Assembly: GCF_041435115.1 (NCBI RefSeq)
Contig: NZ_CP108046.1
Coordinates: 9,796,001 to 9,860,000 of the forward strand
Length of the DNA stretch: 64,000 bases
Reading direction: 5' to 3'
Origin: Streptomyces sp. NBC_00289
GTDB lineage: Bacteria > Actinomycetota > Actinomycetes > Streptomycetales > Streptomycetaceae
Shown here: positions 1-8,536 of the stretch, in pieces
Position numbering within the stretch: position 1 is the first letter of the stretch
Layout of the letters: every line of letters begins with the position of its first letter
The notes under the pieces: generated by a model
Database searches by the model: none
What the model saw: only the letters and a program-made list of their open reading frames with translations
What the model was told of the DNA's origin: nothing
Made by a program: the position numbers and the translations under genes

Positions 1-1
1 C

Positions 2-115
2 CTCACCTCGGCCTACCTGCGCACCCAGTTGCTGCCTGGCGACCACTCCTGGCAGACGGCGTGCGAGGCGCTGACGACCGGGGCCGATCCGGCCGGACGA
101 GTCGAATTCAAGTAA
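2..115 (+). CDS. C-terminal end of an unidentified protein (partial)
   Basis: An open frame enters from the left edge and stops with TAA at 113-115, giving 37 residues. It reads LTSAYLRTQLLPGDHSWQTA and ends in GRVEFK. The tail resembles the last helix of secreted alpha/beta-hydrolases of actinomycetes, but too little is visible to assign a function. No start lies in the window. Confidence 0.45.
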   Translation, partial: LTSAYLRTQLLPGDHSWQTACEALTTGADPAGRVEFK

Positions 116-437
116 GCCCCGCGGAGAAAGCCCCGAGCAGCTACGGCCTGTACGGCGGAGCTCCCGGACAGCAGCCGACCTCGCCGGCCGGTGCGAGTTC
201 GGCGGGCCGTGGCAAAACGCGGCTCGCGGGACCACGGCGTCGAACCCGGCAAGCCGCCGGCCCAGGCCGAGTCGTGAAGCGAACGAGCAACGGCTCGTGC
301 TTCGAGTTTCGCGAGCGCGCAAGGCGCCGGGCGGGATCAGCACGCAGGGCAGCGGAGACACAGTGATCTTCGGTGCCCCGCCAGCGCATAGGCCACCACC
401 CTGCGCCTTCCTGCCTGACCCGACACAACAAGTGTGA
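116..437. other. Intergenic stretch, no gene seen
   Basis: About 320 bases between the partial gene and the hairpin at 438. Open frames here on either strand lack a good ribosome site and have poor actinomycete codon bias. Nothing functional was recognised. Confidence 0.4.
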
Positions 438-471
438 GGGGCCCACGAGAGACTGATTGCTCGTGGGCCCC
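438..471 (+). terminator. Strong GC hairpin, likely terminator
   Basis: A perfect 12-bp stem (GGGGCCCACGAG against CTCGTGGGCCCC) closes a 10-nt loop. It lies 37 bases before the ATG of the next gene, so it either ends upstream transcription or sits in that gene's leader as an attenuator. No U-tract follows, as is usual in Streptomyces. Confidence 0.6.
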
Positions 472-508
472 TTGCCGCCACGACGTAACCCAATCCGGAG
501 GAACCGGC

Positions 509-1171
509 ATGAGTGACGGAATCGCCTGGATTGGCGCACACAGCACCACAGGCAGTTCAGCCGCCCTGCCCGGCATGCTCGGAGGGATATCGCTCACCTG
601 CGCCCGCGGCGTCGACGCGGACGAGTTCCTCATCGCGCTGGGCGCCGACCTCGACGAGCTCGCCGGCCGTACCCCCGGCAAGGACCTCGTCGTGCCGGCG
701 AGACGACGAGGCGACCACTCGCCTCACGTGAATCGCGCGATGTACGGGGCGTGCGGCGACTGGGTGTACGTGCTGGAGGACTGGGGCATGGCGACGTGGG
801 CCACCGGCTACCGAAAGGTGGAGTCGATGCGGCCCGCACCGGACGAGGAGATCGTCTGCGTGACGCTGAATTCATGGAGCCCGCCGCAGAGGATCATCCA
901 TGCGCCAGGTGACGGGCCCGCCTGGCAGGCCGAGTTCGGGCAGGACACCGGACAGGACTCGGCTCTGGATGCGGCACTCCACGCGGCCGGCGCAGTGTTC
1001 CCGTCCATCGGGGAGGTGGGTGAAGCCGCTGTGGTGGCGTACTACGAGGAGCACGGACCCCGGCTGCCGGCAGCGGTGTTCGGCGCCGTCGGCACCTACT
1101 GCGGCCTGTCCATCGACCAGGAAGCGGTCCGGGCCGGTGATCTTCCCGCAGTCTTGATACCCATGGTCTGA
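509..1171 (+). CDS. DUF6461-like conserved hypothetical protein
   Basis: A 220-aa soluble protein. ATG 509 is chosen because GGAGGA lies 7 bases upstream; the open frame runs back to 434 without another ribosome site. The N-terminal pattern (GISLTCARGVDADEFLIALG) followed by a central WVYVLEDWGM segment recalls the Streptomyces DUF6461 family, whose function is unknown. No signal peptide, membrane span or catalytic motif is evident. It stands alone after the hairpin at 438-471. Family assignment is from memory of the pattern, not a search. Confidence 0.6.
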   Translation: MSDGIAWIGAHSTTGSSAALPGMLGGISLTCARGVDADEFLIALGADLDELAGRTPGKDLVVPARRRGDHSPHVNRAMYGACGDWVYVLEDWGMATWATGYRKVESMRPAPDEEIVCVTLNSWSPPQRIIHAPGDGPAWQAEFGQDTGQDSALDAALHAAGAVFPSIGEVGEAAVVAYYEEHGPRLPAAVFGAVGTYCGLSIDQEAVRAGDLPAVLIPMV

Positions 1172-1309
1172 ACGCCGGCAACGGCACTGGCCCCTCTTAC
1201 CAATCGCCTCGTCGGTGACCCGCCGCGCGCTGGAGAGTGACTCGTGCGGCACGATCCGGGCCGCCAGCATCCATTGCACCGCATTGCTCAGCTCCGCACC
1301 GACCGGCGA

Positions 1310-1651
1310 TCAGCTCATCGGCCACGTGGATAAGCGACCGAGGCAGATGGCCACCGTCCAGACCCGGTCGCGGTCCTCGGAGCCTGTACCAGGAGCCAGA
1401 GTGATATCGCCGAGAGTGACTCCTGCCGTCGACAATGCTTCTTGCAGCGCACGGCGTTGGGGTCGGCAGTGCGCCTCGACCTCGGAGTCAACAATGCCGA
1501 TGCCGATCGAAGGATCAGGGTGCCCGTCAGCCCATCGCGGCCGCATCGACAGCAGCGGACGCGACTTCGCGAAGGGCATCATCTCCGGTGGTCGTGGCGG
1601 CGACCACAGCTGCGGGTTGTTCGACCCGTGCCGGCTGTACTTCACTGACAT
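1310..1651 (-). CDS. Small hypothetical protein
   Basis: 113 aa from ATG at 1651, with a purine-rich GGAAGGGG stretch about 14 bases upstream. The sequence contains PSIGIGIVDSEVEAHCRPQR and DRDRVWTVAICLGRLSTW, which look like genuine protein rather than shadow translation. The in-frame extension to 2098 overlaps the lipoprotein gene antisense and is rejected. It is divergent from that lipoprotein (starts 46 bases apart), so they may share a control region. Family not recognised. Confidence 0.4.
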   Translation of the reverse strand: MSVKYSRHGSNNPQLWSPPRPPEMMPFAKSRPLLSMRPRWADGHPDPSIGIGIVDSEVEAHCRPQRRALQEALSTAGVTLGDITLAPGTGSEDRDRVWTVAICLGRLSTWPMS

Positions 1652-1696
1652 CGGGTTGGCCGACAGCCCCTTCCCCGGAACCGTAGCGAGGTACTG

Positions 1697-2143
1697 ATGC
1701 GCCGTGCCCTTCTCACACCCTTGCCGGCGGTATTCCTGACCGGTTGTTCGCTCCTCGGCCAAGACACTCCGTGCCTCGAAGCCAGCGCCGACTCGCAGGT
1801 CTCCGCCGTGTGGCAGCCCGCTGACTTCGGCGGCCGGGACGAGGTGAAGATCCGGCTGTGCGTGGACGACACCTGCGAGGAGCGGACATCGGGCAGTCCC
1901 GACGACCCGTTCGCCTCGCTGTCGGTTCAACTCCCCGACGACGTCGGCGAGTCCACCCTGCCGGTACGGCTCATCGTGACCTCCGCGAAGAGCGGTGCCA
2001 CGGTCGTCGAGGACAGCACCCGGGCCAAGCTGACGGAGCAGCACCCCAACGCCGCGTCCTGCCCACCCACCACGTGGACGGCGACGTTCCGCGCCCACCC
2101 CGACAAGGGCCTCACCTCGCCCAAGGGCATGAGGCTTCAGTAG
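1697..2143 (+). CDS. Small secreted lipoprotein
   Basis: 148 aa. A short positively charged N-terminus (MRRALLTP) leads to the lipobox FLTGC with Cys17 as the predicted lipid anchor, so signal peptidase II processing and outward anchoring in the cytoplasmic membrane are expected. The mature part has paired cysteines (Cys24, and CVDDTCEE around 54-61) and beta-rich segments, but no enzyme motif. No close partner gene; a strong hairpin follows the stop. Function unknown. Confidence 0.7.
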   Translation: MRRALLTPLPAVFLTGCSLLGQDTPCLEASADSQVSAVWQPADFGGRDEVKIRLCVDDTCEERTSGSPDDPFASLSVQLPDDVGESTLPVRLIVTSAKSGATVVEDSTRAKLTEQHPNAASCPPTTWTATFRAHPDKGLTSPKGMRLQ

Positions 2144-2164
2144 GCCCGTAAGTCCCCTACGCGA

Positions 2165-2201
2165 GCGCCCGTCCTTCCGGCATCACCGGGAGGACGGGCG
2201 C
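2165..2201 (+). terminator. Intrinsic terminator after the lipoprotein
   Basis: A perfect 10-bp outer stem (GCGCCCGTCC / GGACGGGCGC) continues into a weaker inner stem. It begins 21 bases after the lipoprotein stop at 2143. Confidence 0.75.
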
Positions 2202-2689
2202 TGCGCGCTGTTCTTGACCGGATTTCTGGAAACAGGTCGGAGACAGCTCGAGCCCGGATCTCTGATTGCTCGGTCAGGTGCGTGGGGGAGGGGTCCTGCC
2301 GGGGCTCCAGCGCGACGGTTTCTCCGGAAACGATGCGCGATGGCGACTGCGGGATGCCGAGGCTGCGCCCAATCGCATCCACGGCCTCGGCTGGTTCGAC
2401 GAGGCACTGAAGTCGCCCCAGCCCGAGCAGGCCGGGCGCGCCGGGAGACGCCTGTACCGGCGGCGACTGCTGTGAGGAAAGTCAGGGCGGGCCTGGCCGA
2501 GCGTGATGGGAGCGTCAGCGGATTTGCGCGACGCTCTCAGCCAGACGGCCATGCGTGGCACCCTCACCGACAACAGCAGTCGCACCGGCCTGGTGCTGTA
2601 GGCCAACCGCCGGGGCCCGCATTTACCCTGCTGGTGGGTACGGGCCCCGGCGGTGCCGAAACCGTGGGCGGCGGTCGCCCACGAGCGCC
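2202..2689. other. Gene-poor stretch, possible decayed coding DNA
   Basis: About 490 bases between the terminator and the convergent hydrolase gene. A minus-strand frame around 2220-2400 (AVDAIGRSLGIPQSPSRIV) has a protein-like texture slightly reminiscent of a sulfotransferase C-terminus, but has no start or conserved core. I treat it as possible debris. Confidence 0.3.
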
Positions 2690-4297
2690 TTACGGTGCGA
2701 TCTCGAACTGCGGCGGCTGGAGTCCCGCGAGGCAGCTGGTGTCCGGCGCGGTCGGACGGGCGAAGAACGACGTGGTGATCGTCTGCGCGCACCGCGAGTC
2801 GGCGAACACCACGTGGGCGACGTAGGGGACCGTGACGGCGGTGGAGCGACTCAGCGTACGGGCGACGTACGCCCCGTTGCTCGGCGCCGTCTGGGCGTCG
2901 AACCCGCCGGACAGGGCGAGGGTCGGGATGTCGCTGCGGGTCACGTCCCGGACCCACGGTGGTGCCGGGGGGACGTCCCAGGCACGGCAGTCGTCGTGGA
3001 GCCATGCGAGTTGCGGGGCGTTGGCCAGCATCGATCGGGGGAACGACGGGAACGCGCGGTGTCCGCCCCGGATGATGTCGGCCCGGCTCTCGTAGGGGGT
3101 CCACTGGCTGCAGAAGACGCCGTAGACCAGCCCGTGGGCGACCCTTCCGATGGCCTGCGGGCTGTACTTGCCGCCCGCCAGCTGCTCGGCGATCCGCTGC
3201 GGGTTGCCGTGGGCCAGTTCGTCGATGGAACGCGGCACCCCGGCCGCCACGTGGGTGGCCGAGGTCAGCCAGGTGACCAGGTTGCCTCCGTCCAGCACGA
3301 CCTTCACCGGCTCCGGGTGGACCGGGACCGTGACGGTGGTGGTGATCGGGTCGGCCTCCAGCTTGCTGACGAGGCGGAGGAAGGTGGCCTTCAGGTTGGG
3401 GTAGCGGGTGTTGCAGGCGGGCTGCTCCTGGCAGGCCTTGAACAGGCCGTCGAAACCCTCTCGTGCGGCCTTCCAGGTCACGGCCCCGCCGGCGATGGAC
3501 GGCGGCAGGATGCCGTCGATGCCGACCGAGCGGATGCCCTTGGGGTGCAGGCGCATGTAGTTGAGCGCCAGGTGGGTGCCGTAGGAGATCCCGAAGATGT
3601 TCCACTTCTTGACACTCAGCGTCTTGCGCAGGGCGTCGTAGTCGGCCGAGCTCTCGATGTCGTTGTAGGTGCTGCGGTCGGCGCCCTGGGCGTCCACACG
3701 GTCGCGGCAGGCCCGGGTCGCCTCGACGTGCAGGCGCCCGGTGGACGGCGCGTTGGAGACCAGGCCGAGGGCGCGGGCGTTGAACTGGTCGATGTTCGGG
3801 CAGGTGAGCTCCGGGTCGGCCGAGTAGGTGCCGCGTTGGGACATGAAGATCACGTCGCGGTCGCGGTTCAGGTTGCCGGCGAGCGCCATCGGGATCTCGG
3901 AGACCGCGTCGTCGCCGGGGCCGCCGGCGAGCCACGCGATCGGGTCGGGCGAGGGACGGCTGCTCTCCGCGGGCATGATCGCGACAGCGAGGGTGATCCT
4001 GCGCCCGTCGTGGCTCCTGGGCCCCTGGGCCCTGGAACGCTTCTCGGGCACGGTGAGGGTGCCGCAGCGGGCGCGCGCGAGATCGGGGATCGGGTCCGCC
4101 GTCCTGGGGCAGGGGCCCGGTTCGAAGTGGGCGTCGCCGACCGTACGGGCGACCGTGCCGATCGGGCCGTCGGTGCCGGAACGGGCGTGTGCGGGCATCG
4201 CGGCGAGGCCGACGACGAGGGCGCCGGCCGCGGCTGCGGCCAGCGTTGCCGGACGTCGTCGCGCGGGGCGCCGACTGGGAGTCATACCAGGGGACAT
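2690..4297 (-). CDS. Secreted alpha/beta-hydrolase, TAP-like (S33 type)
   Basis: 535 aa from ATG 4297, with CCGGAG 8 bases upstream; the frame open to 4726 lies inside the neighbour and is ignored. An arginine-rich N-terminus (RRPARRRPATLAAAAAG) and AxA-like cleavage region indicate export, possibly by Tat. The fold is marked by an oxyanion-type GGPGD motif, nucleophile elbow GISYG, acid GGFDAQT and late His in VAHVVF. These fit the tripeptidyl-aminopeptidase/prolyl-peptidase-like family with a C-terminal TAP domain. It starts 14 bases after the stop of a close paralogue, so the two form an operon made by tandem duplication. GGPGD replaces the more usual GGPGG of the neighbour. Substrate not predictable. 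Confidence 0.8.
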   Translation of the reverse strand: MSPGMTPSRRPARRRPATLAAAAAGALVVGLAAMPAHARSGTDGPIGTVARTVGDAHFEPGPCPRTADPIPDLARARCGTLTVPEKRSRAQGPRSHDGRRITLAVAIMPAESSRPSPDPIAWLAGGPGDDAVSEIPMALAGNLNRDRDVIFMSQRGTYSADPELTCPNIDQFNARALGLVSNAPSTGRLHVEATRACRDRVDAQGADRSTYNDIESSADYDALRKTLSVKKWNIFGISYGTHLALNYMRLHPKGIRSVGIDGILPPSIAGGAVTWKAAREGFDGLFKACQEQPACNTRYPNLKATFLRLVSKLEADPITTTVTVPVHPEPVKVVLDGGNLVTWLTSATHVAAGVPRSIDELAHGNPQRIAEQLAGGKYSPQAIGRVAHGLVYGVFCSQWTPYESRADIIRGGHRAFPSFPRSMLANAPQLAWLHDDCRAWDVPPAPPWVRDVTRSDIPTLALSGGFDAQTAPSNGAYVARTLSRSTAVTVPYVAHVVFADSRCAQTITTSFFARPTAPDTSCLAGLQPPQFEIAP

Positions 4298-4311
4298 CGT
4301 GCGTACTCCGG

Positions 4312-5943
4312 TCAGGGGATGATGGTGAACGGTTTGGGTTCGACGTCTGGCACGCAGCCGGTGTCGGGCGCGGTCGGCCGCGCCAGGAAGGAGCGCAGGA
4401 CCGACGCGGCGCAGGGCTCCTGGGGCACGACCCAGTGGGTGATCCCGGGAATCACCACGGCGGTCGAGCGGGGCAGCGTGCGGCCGGTGAACGGCCCCCA
4501 GCTCGCGCCGGTCTTCGCGTCGAAGGTTCCGGTGATGATGAGTGCGGGCACCTTGCTGTGGGTGGCCACCCGCTGGACCGCGGTGCGGTCGGGGACGTTC
4601 CAGACGCGGCACAGGTCGTGCTCGAAGGGCAGCTGCGGTGCGTGGGCCAGCACCGTGTCCGGCCATCCGGGGAAGGCCCGGCGACCCGCCCTCAGTACGT
4701 CGCGCTTCGAGAAGCCCGGGGCCCATTCGGCGCAGGCCACCGAGTGCGTCAGCCCGTGGGCGAACTCGCCGATGGCGGGCGTCGCGCCGGCGGCCTGGGC
4801 CCGCGCGAGGCGCTCCGGATTGCCGGCGGCGAGTTCGTAGAGGGCTGCGGGGACGTCGACGGCCGGCACCAGTCGGCCGTTGGCGACCAGCAGGTTCACC
4901 AGCGTGCCCCCGTCGAGGACGACCTTCACCGGGGTTCCGCCACCGGGCGGCGGTACGGTCAGCGTCAGGGGGTTCGCCTCCAGCCGCCGGATCTGCTCGG
5001 TGAGCGTGCGGGAGAGGTGCGGGTAGCGGGACTTGCAGGCGGGCTGGGCGTTACACACCGCGAAGATGGCGTTGATCCCTTCCTGGGCGCTGTCCCAGGC
5101 CCACGGCAGGCTCACGATCTGTGGCGGCACGACCGAGTCGATCGCCAGCGAGCGGATGCCCTGGGGGTGTCGGCGCAGGTAGGTGAGGCCCAGGTCGGTG
5201 CCGTAGGAGTAGCCGTAGACGTTCCACTTGTTGATGCCCAACGCCTTGCGGAGGGCGGCGAAGTCCGCGGCGTTCTCGGTGGTGTTGTAGGCCGTGAGGT
5301 CGTTTCCCTCGGCCGTCAGGCGTTCCCGGCACTCCTTCGCCGCGCGTACCAGCCCTTGTCCGGTGGACGGCGCGTCGTAGCGCAGGCCCACGGCGGTCGC
5401 GTTGAACCGGTCCATCTCCGGGCAGGCGAGGCTCGGCTGTGAGTGGAGCGTGCCGCGCTGGGCCACGACGATCAGATCGCGGTCGCGGTTCACGCCGGAG
5501 TCGATCAGGAAGGGGATGGCTCCGAACGCGTCTCCGCCGGGCCCCCCTTCCATGAACACCACGGGGTCCGCGGCCGGCGTCTTCGACGCTGCCGGGATGA
5601 TGGCGACGGCCAGCCGGATGGTCCGTCCCGTGGGGCGCTCGCGGTTCTCGGGGACCTCCAGGAAGCCGCACCGTCCGGGAACCGGCTCGGGCGTCTGTGG
5701 GCAGGGGCCCGGCGCGAACCGTGCCGGATGCCCCGACGGTGGCCCGCCGACAGGCGGCGACTGGGCGCTGCTCGGCGCGGTCCCGATCGCACCCAGGGCG
5801 CCCACACATGCGGCGAGGAGCGCCGCCTTCGTACGCGCCCTCCGGCTGCGTCGTGGATGGATGTGTCGATCCCGACTCTGTACGGGCGTCCCGGTCCCGG
5901 AGAAGGAGGGCAGGGGGCCGGGGCCGATGTCGTGTCCCGCCAT
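4312..5943 (-). CDS. Secreted alpha/beta-hydrolase, TAP-like (upstream paralogue)
   Basis: 543 aa from ATG 5943, preceded by a weak AGAGAGACGAG ribosome site. A long basic N-region (HPRRSRRARTKAALLAACVG) followed by a hydrophobic stretch and alanine-rich cleavage site predicts secretion. Visible motifs are MEGGPGGDAFG, nucleophile elbow GYSYG, the acid in GTFDAKTGAS and the catalytic His in ITHWVV, all in the order of S33-type hydrolases with a TAP-like C-terminus. Its partner 14 bases downstream shares the architecture and many segments. They probably act together outside the cell on peptides or esters; this is inference from the family. Confidence 0.8.
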   Translation of the reverse strand: MAGHDIGPGPLPSFSGTGTPVQSRDRHIHPRRSRRARTKAALLAACVGALGAIGTAPSSAQSPPVGGPPSGHPARFAPGPCPQTPEPVPGRCGFLEVPENRERPTGRTIRLAVAIIPAASKTPAADPVVFMEGGPGGDAFGAIPFLIDSGVNRDRDLIVVAQRGTLHSQPSLACPEMDRFNATAVGLRYDAPSTGQGLVRAAKECRERLTAEGNDLTAYNTTENAADFAALRKALGINKWNVYGYSYGTDLGLTYLRRHPQGIRSLAIDSVVPPQIVSLPWAWDSAQEGINAIFAVCNAQPACKSRYPHLSRTLTEQIRRLEANPLTLTVPPPGGGTPVKVVLDGGTLVNLLVANGRLVPAVDVPAALYELAAGNPERLARAQAAGATPAIGEFAHGLTHSVACAEWAPGFSKRDVLRAGRRAFPGWPDTVLAHAPQLPFEHDLCRVWNVPDRTAVQRVATHSKVPALIITGTFDAKTGASWGPFTGRTLPRSTAVVIPGITHWVVPQEPCAASVLRSFLARPTAPDTGCVPDVEPKPFTIIP

Positions 5944-6256
5944 GTGATCTCGTCTCTCTGACGTCCCTGGCCACTCCGGTCGGGGGACGGTTGGCATGGC
6001 TGCGCCCCGCAGCATGGCCGGGCAGGGCGCGTACGCCAGCCTGCGTTCGGGCAAGGGCTTCCACCACTGGTCGCCTCCACTTGGAGCAGTCCCACCTCGG
6101 ACCGGGGCTGTCCCTGGTGCCCAGCCGACCGGGGAGGGGCGGAGCCACCCCCGCTCCGGTGGTCACTCAGCCGTAGGCCTGAGGCAGGCGGCGCGTGCTT
6201 CGTTGCCGCCACGTCGTCCGCATGTACGTCCTTGGACCACCCCGTAGCGTGGACTT
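5944..6256. other. Intergenic region, no gene seen
   Basis: About 310 bases between the hydrolase operon start and the left end of the IS630 element. It should contain the hydrolase promoter, but no convincing -10/-35 pair was identified. Open frames are overlapping shadows. Confidence 0.35.
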
Positions 6257-6317
6257 AGTGGTCTGAGTCGTAAGTCCTTCGGGGGTTGACTTCGGAGCTG
6301 GTTGTGGGTGTGCGCGG

Positions 6318-6653
6318 TCAGGTGTCGAGGGCGGTGAGGTGGAGGTGGCAGGCGGTGTCGAGGGCGTCCTCGGGGGTGCCGCTTGCGCTGCCGGTGGGCA
6401 GGAGGGCGTCCTGGTAGCGGTCGCTGGCCGGGTCGTGCGGGGCGAAGCCCCAGCGGCTCGCGGTGCCGTGGTAGCGCAGGCGCATCAGCTTGATGCACTC
6501 GCCGTCGGCCAGTTCGCCTTCCACGTAGGCGAACTGGCCCCGGTGGCGGACGTGGAGGCCGGCCAGCTGCGGCCAGGCGGCCTGGGCGCGCATATTCAGG
6601 TACAGCTCAAGCTGGAGCCGGGTATGTTCCGAGGGCGTTGGCACAGCGGACAT
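6318..6653 (-). CDS. Conserved hypothetical passenger gene of the IS630
   Basis: 111 aa from ATG 6653. The sequence (LHVRHRGQFAYVEGELADGE, then MRLRYHGTASRWGFA) is compact and soluble with a beta-strand-rich core. It lies wholly between the inverted repeats and is divergent from the transposase, with 69 bases between starts, so the element mobilises it. I recall similar small proteins annotated as hypothetical beside IS630 transposases in Streptomyces, but know no function. Regulation of transposition or a host-benefit cargo are both possible. Confidence 0.6.
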   Translation of the reverse strand: MSAVPTPSEHTRLQLELYLNMRAQAAWPQLAGLHVRHRGQFAYVEGELADGECIKLMRLRYHGTASRWGFAPHDPASDRYQDALLPTGSASGTPEDALDTACHLHLTALDT

Positions 6654-6722
6654 CCTGCCGCAGGGCCGGGGACCGGGATGCGGCAGGATGCGGCCTGTCC
6701 TGATCCACTTCTCGTGATCGGC

Positions 6723-7898
6723 ATGTCTGCCTTGCCCGTTGCCTCCGCCTGCCCGATCACTCTGACCGCCTCCGAGCGCAAGCGGCTCAAGACCATGGCC
6801 TACGGTCACAAAACCGAGCACCGGCACCGCCAGCGCGCCCAGGTCGTCCTGCACGCGGCCCGGAACCGCTCCAACGCCCGCATCGCCCGGGAGACCAGGC
6901 TGCACCTGGACACCGTCCGCACCTGGCGCGGCCGATTTGCCGGGCACCGGCTGCCCGCCCTGTCCGACCGCAAGCGCTCCGGCCGTCCGGCCTCCTTCAC
7001 GCCGCTGCAGGCCGCCCAGGTCAAGGCCCTGGCCTGTCAGCTGCCCGCCGAGAGCGGGATGCCGCTGTCGCGCTGGTCGGCCCCGGAGCTGGCCCGCGAG
7101 GTCGTCGCCCGCGCCATCGCCGGCGCGATCTCCGCCTCCACCGTGCGGCGTTGGCTCAAGCAGGACGCGCTCAAGCCCTGGCAGTACCAGTCCTGGATCT
7201 TCATCACCGACCCCGCCTTCCGCTCCAGGGCCGAGCGCGTGCTCGACCTCTATGCCCGCATCTGGAACGGCGAAGCGCTCGGCGCGGACGAGTACGTGAT
7301 CAGTGCGGATGAGAAGACCTCCGTCCAGGCCCGCTGCCGCTGCCACCCCACCCTGGCCCCTGGGCAGGCCAGGGCGATGCGGGTGAACCACACCTACGGA
7401 CGCGGTGGAGCGCTGGCCTACCTGGCCGCCTACGACGTCCACCACGCGAAGATCTTCGGCCGCTGCGAGCCGAGAACCGGCATCGCCCCGTTCATGGCCC
7501 TGGTCGACCAGGTCATGACCCAAGAGCCCTACGCCAGCGCGAAACGCGTGTTCTGGGTCGTGGACAACGGCTCCTCCCACCGCGGCAAGAAGGCCGCCGG
7601 CCGGCTCACCGCCGCCCACCCGAACGCGGTCCTCGTCCACACCCCGGTCCACGCCTCCTGGTTAAACCAGGTGGAGATCTACTTCTCCGTCGTGCAGCGC
7701 AAGGTCGTCTCGCCCAACGACTTCACCGACCTCAACGAGGTCGAGAACCGGCTCCGAGCCTTCGAAGACCGCTACAACGCCACGGCACAGCCGTTCCAAT
7801 GGAGGTGCACCACCTCCGACCTGGACGATCTGCTGGCCAGGCTCGACCGGCACACCGCCGATCACCCAGAAGAATCCTCCGCGACGCCGGAAACATGA
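6723..7898 (+). CDS. IS630-family transposase
   Basis: 391 aa from ATG 6723 (GTG 6714 is an alternative). An N-terminal helix-turn-helix (RNRSNARIARETRLHLDTVR) precedes the DDE catalytic domain. The three acidic residues are visible in ISADEKTS, VVDNGSSHRG and LNQVEIYFS. Length and order match IS630 transposases and the frame is uninterrupted. The TGA stop directly abuts the right inverted repeat. The element appears potentially active. Confidence 0.9.
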   Translation: MSALPVASACPITLTASERKRLKTMAYGHKTEHRHRQRAQVVLHAARNRSNARIARETRLHLDTVRTWRGRFAGHRLPALSDRKRSGRPASFTPLQAAQVKALACQLPAESGMPLSRWSAPELAREVVARAIAGAISASTVRRWLKQDALKPWQYQSWIFITDPAFRSRAERVLDLYARIWNGEALGADEYVISADEKTSVQARCRCHPTLAPGQARAMRVNHTYGRGGALAYLAAYDVHHAKIFGRCEPRTGIAPFMALVDQVMTQEPYASAKRVFWVVDNGSSHRGKKAAGRLTAAHPNAVLVHTPVHASWLNQVEIYFSVVQRKVVSPNDFTDLNEVENRLRAFEDRYNATAQPFQWRCTTSDLDDLLARLDRHTADHPEESSATPET

Positions 7899-7933
7899 TC
7901 AACCCCCGAAGGACTTACGACTCAGACCACTTA

Positions 7934-8536
7934 GGTTCTGTGTCTTTGGTCAGCGTCGAGTCCAGTTGAGAAATGCGGTCTCGGTGTCGAAGGCGGGCGG
8001 CCGGCCGCCTTCGACGGCCTCGCCGCAGACGGTGGCCCACCTGGTCGGATGGTTGAGGGATGACCGCTCGGATTCCGCGACGCCGCGGATGCGCCCGGAT
8101 GGCAGGGGAGGAGTAGGCCCGGTCCGCCAGCACGGCCAAGGGCCGTGTACGTGGCCTGCCCGGGCCGCTTCGGGGCACACGGATGCGGGCCATCACCGTC
8201 TCGAAGGCTGATGCGTCCCCGCCCTGGCCTGCGATGACGGTGAATGCCAGTGGCCGGGCCCGACCGTCCGCGGCCAGGTGGACTTTGGTGCTCAGCCCGC
8301 CGCGTGAGCGTCCGACTGCATGGTCGGCGGGCTCGGCGCGATCGACGGCCCCGTTATCGGTGCGCCGGCGGCGCGCTGGTGGGCCCGCACGACGGTGGAG
8401 TCCACAGATGCGGTTCCAGTCGATGTCGTCGTCGCAGTCCGATGCGGCCAGAACGGCGGTGAGGATCCGTTCCCAGGTACCGTCAACGCCCACCTGGTCA
8501 GGCGTTTGTGAGCGGTGTCGGCGTCGGCTGAACCTG
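7934..8536 (-). pseudogene. Degraded IS5-family transposase
   Basis: Minus-strand frames carry IS5 signatures: VDGTWERILTAVLAASD, SRGGLSTKVHLAADGRARPL and LADRAYSSPAIR. The 5' end is cut at the left repeat of the ISL3 element and the 3' end changes frame near 8030-8080 before meeting the IS630. The N-terminal domain and clean C-terminus are missing, so it is inactive. Nested insertion explains the order. Confidence 0.75.

Larger units (their letters stand above)
6257..7931. mobile_element. IS630-family element with a passenger gene
   Basis: Perfect 33-bp terminal inverted repeats lie at 6257-6289 and 7899-7931 (left end AGTGGTCTGAGTCG). TA-containing sequence flanks both ends, as expected for IS630 insertion. 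Inside are a transposase reading right and an oppositely oriented 111-aa passenger frame whose stop is 28 bases from the left repeat. It has inserted at the edge of a dead IS5-type transposase. Confidence 0.85.

Noticed and set aside
2555..4840. 761-codon plus-strand open frame
   Set aside because: Antisense shadow of the two secreted hydrolase genes, whose catalytic motifs are on the minus strand; high GC keeps the opposite frame open.
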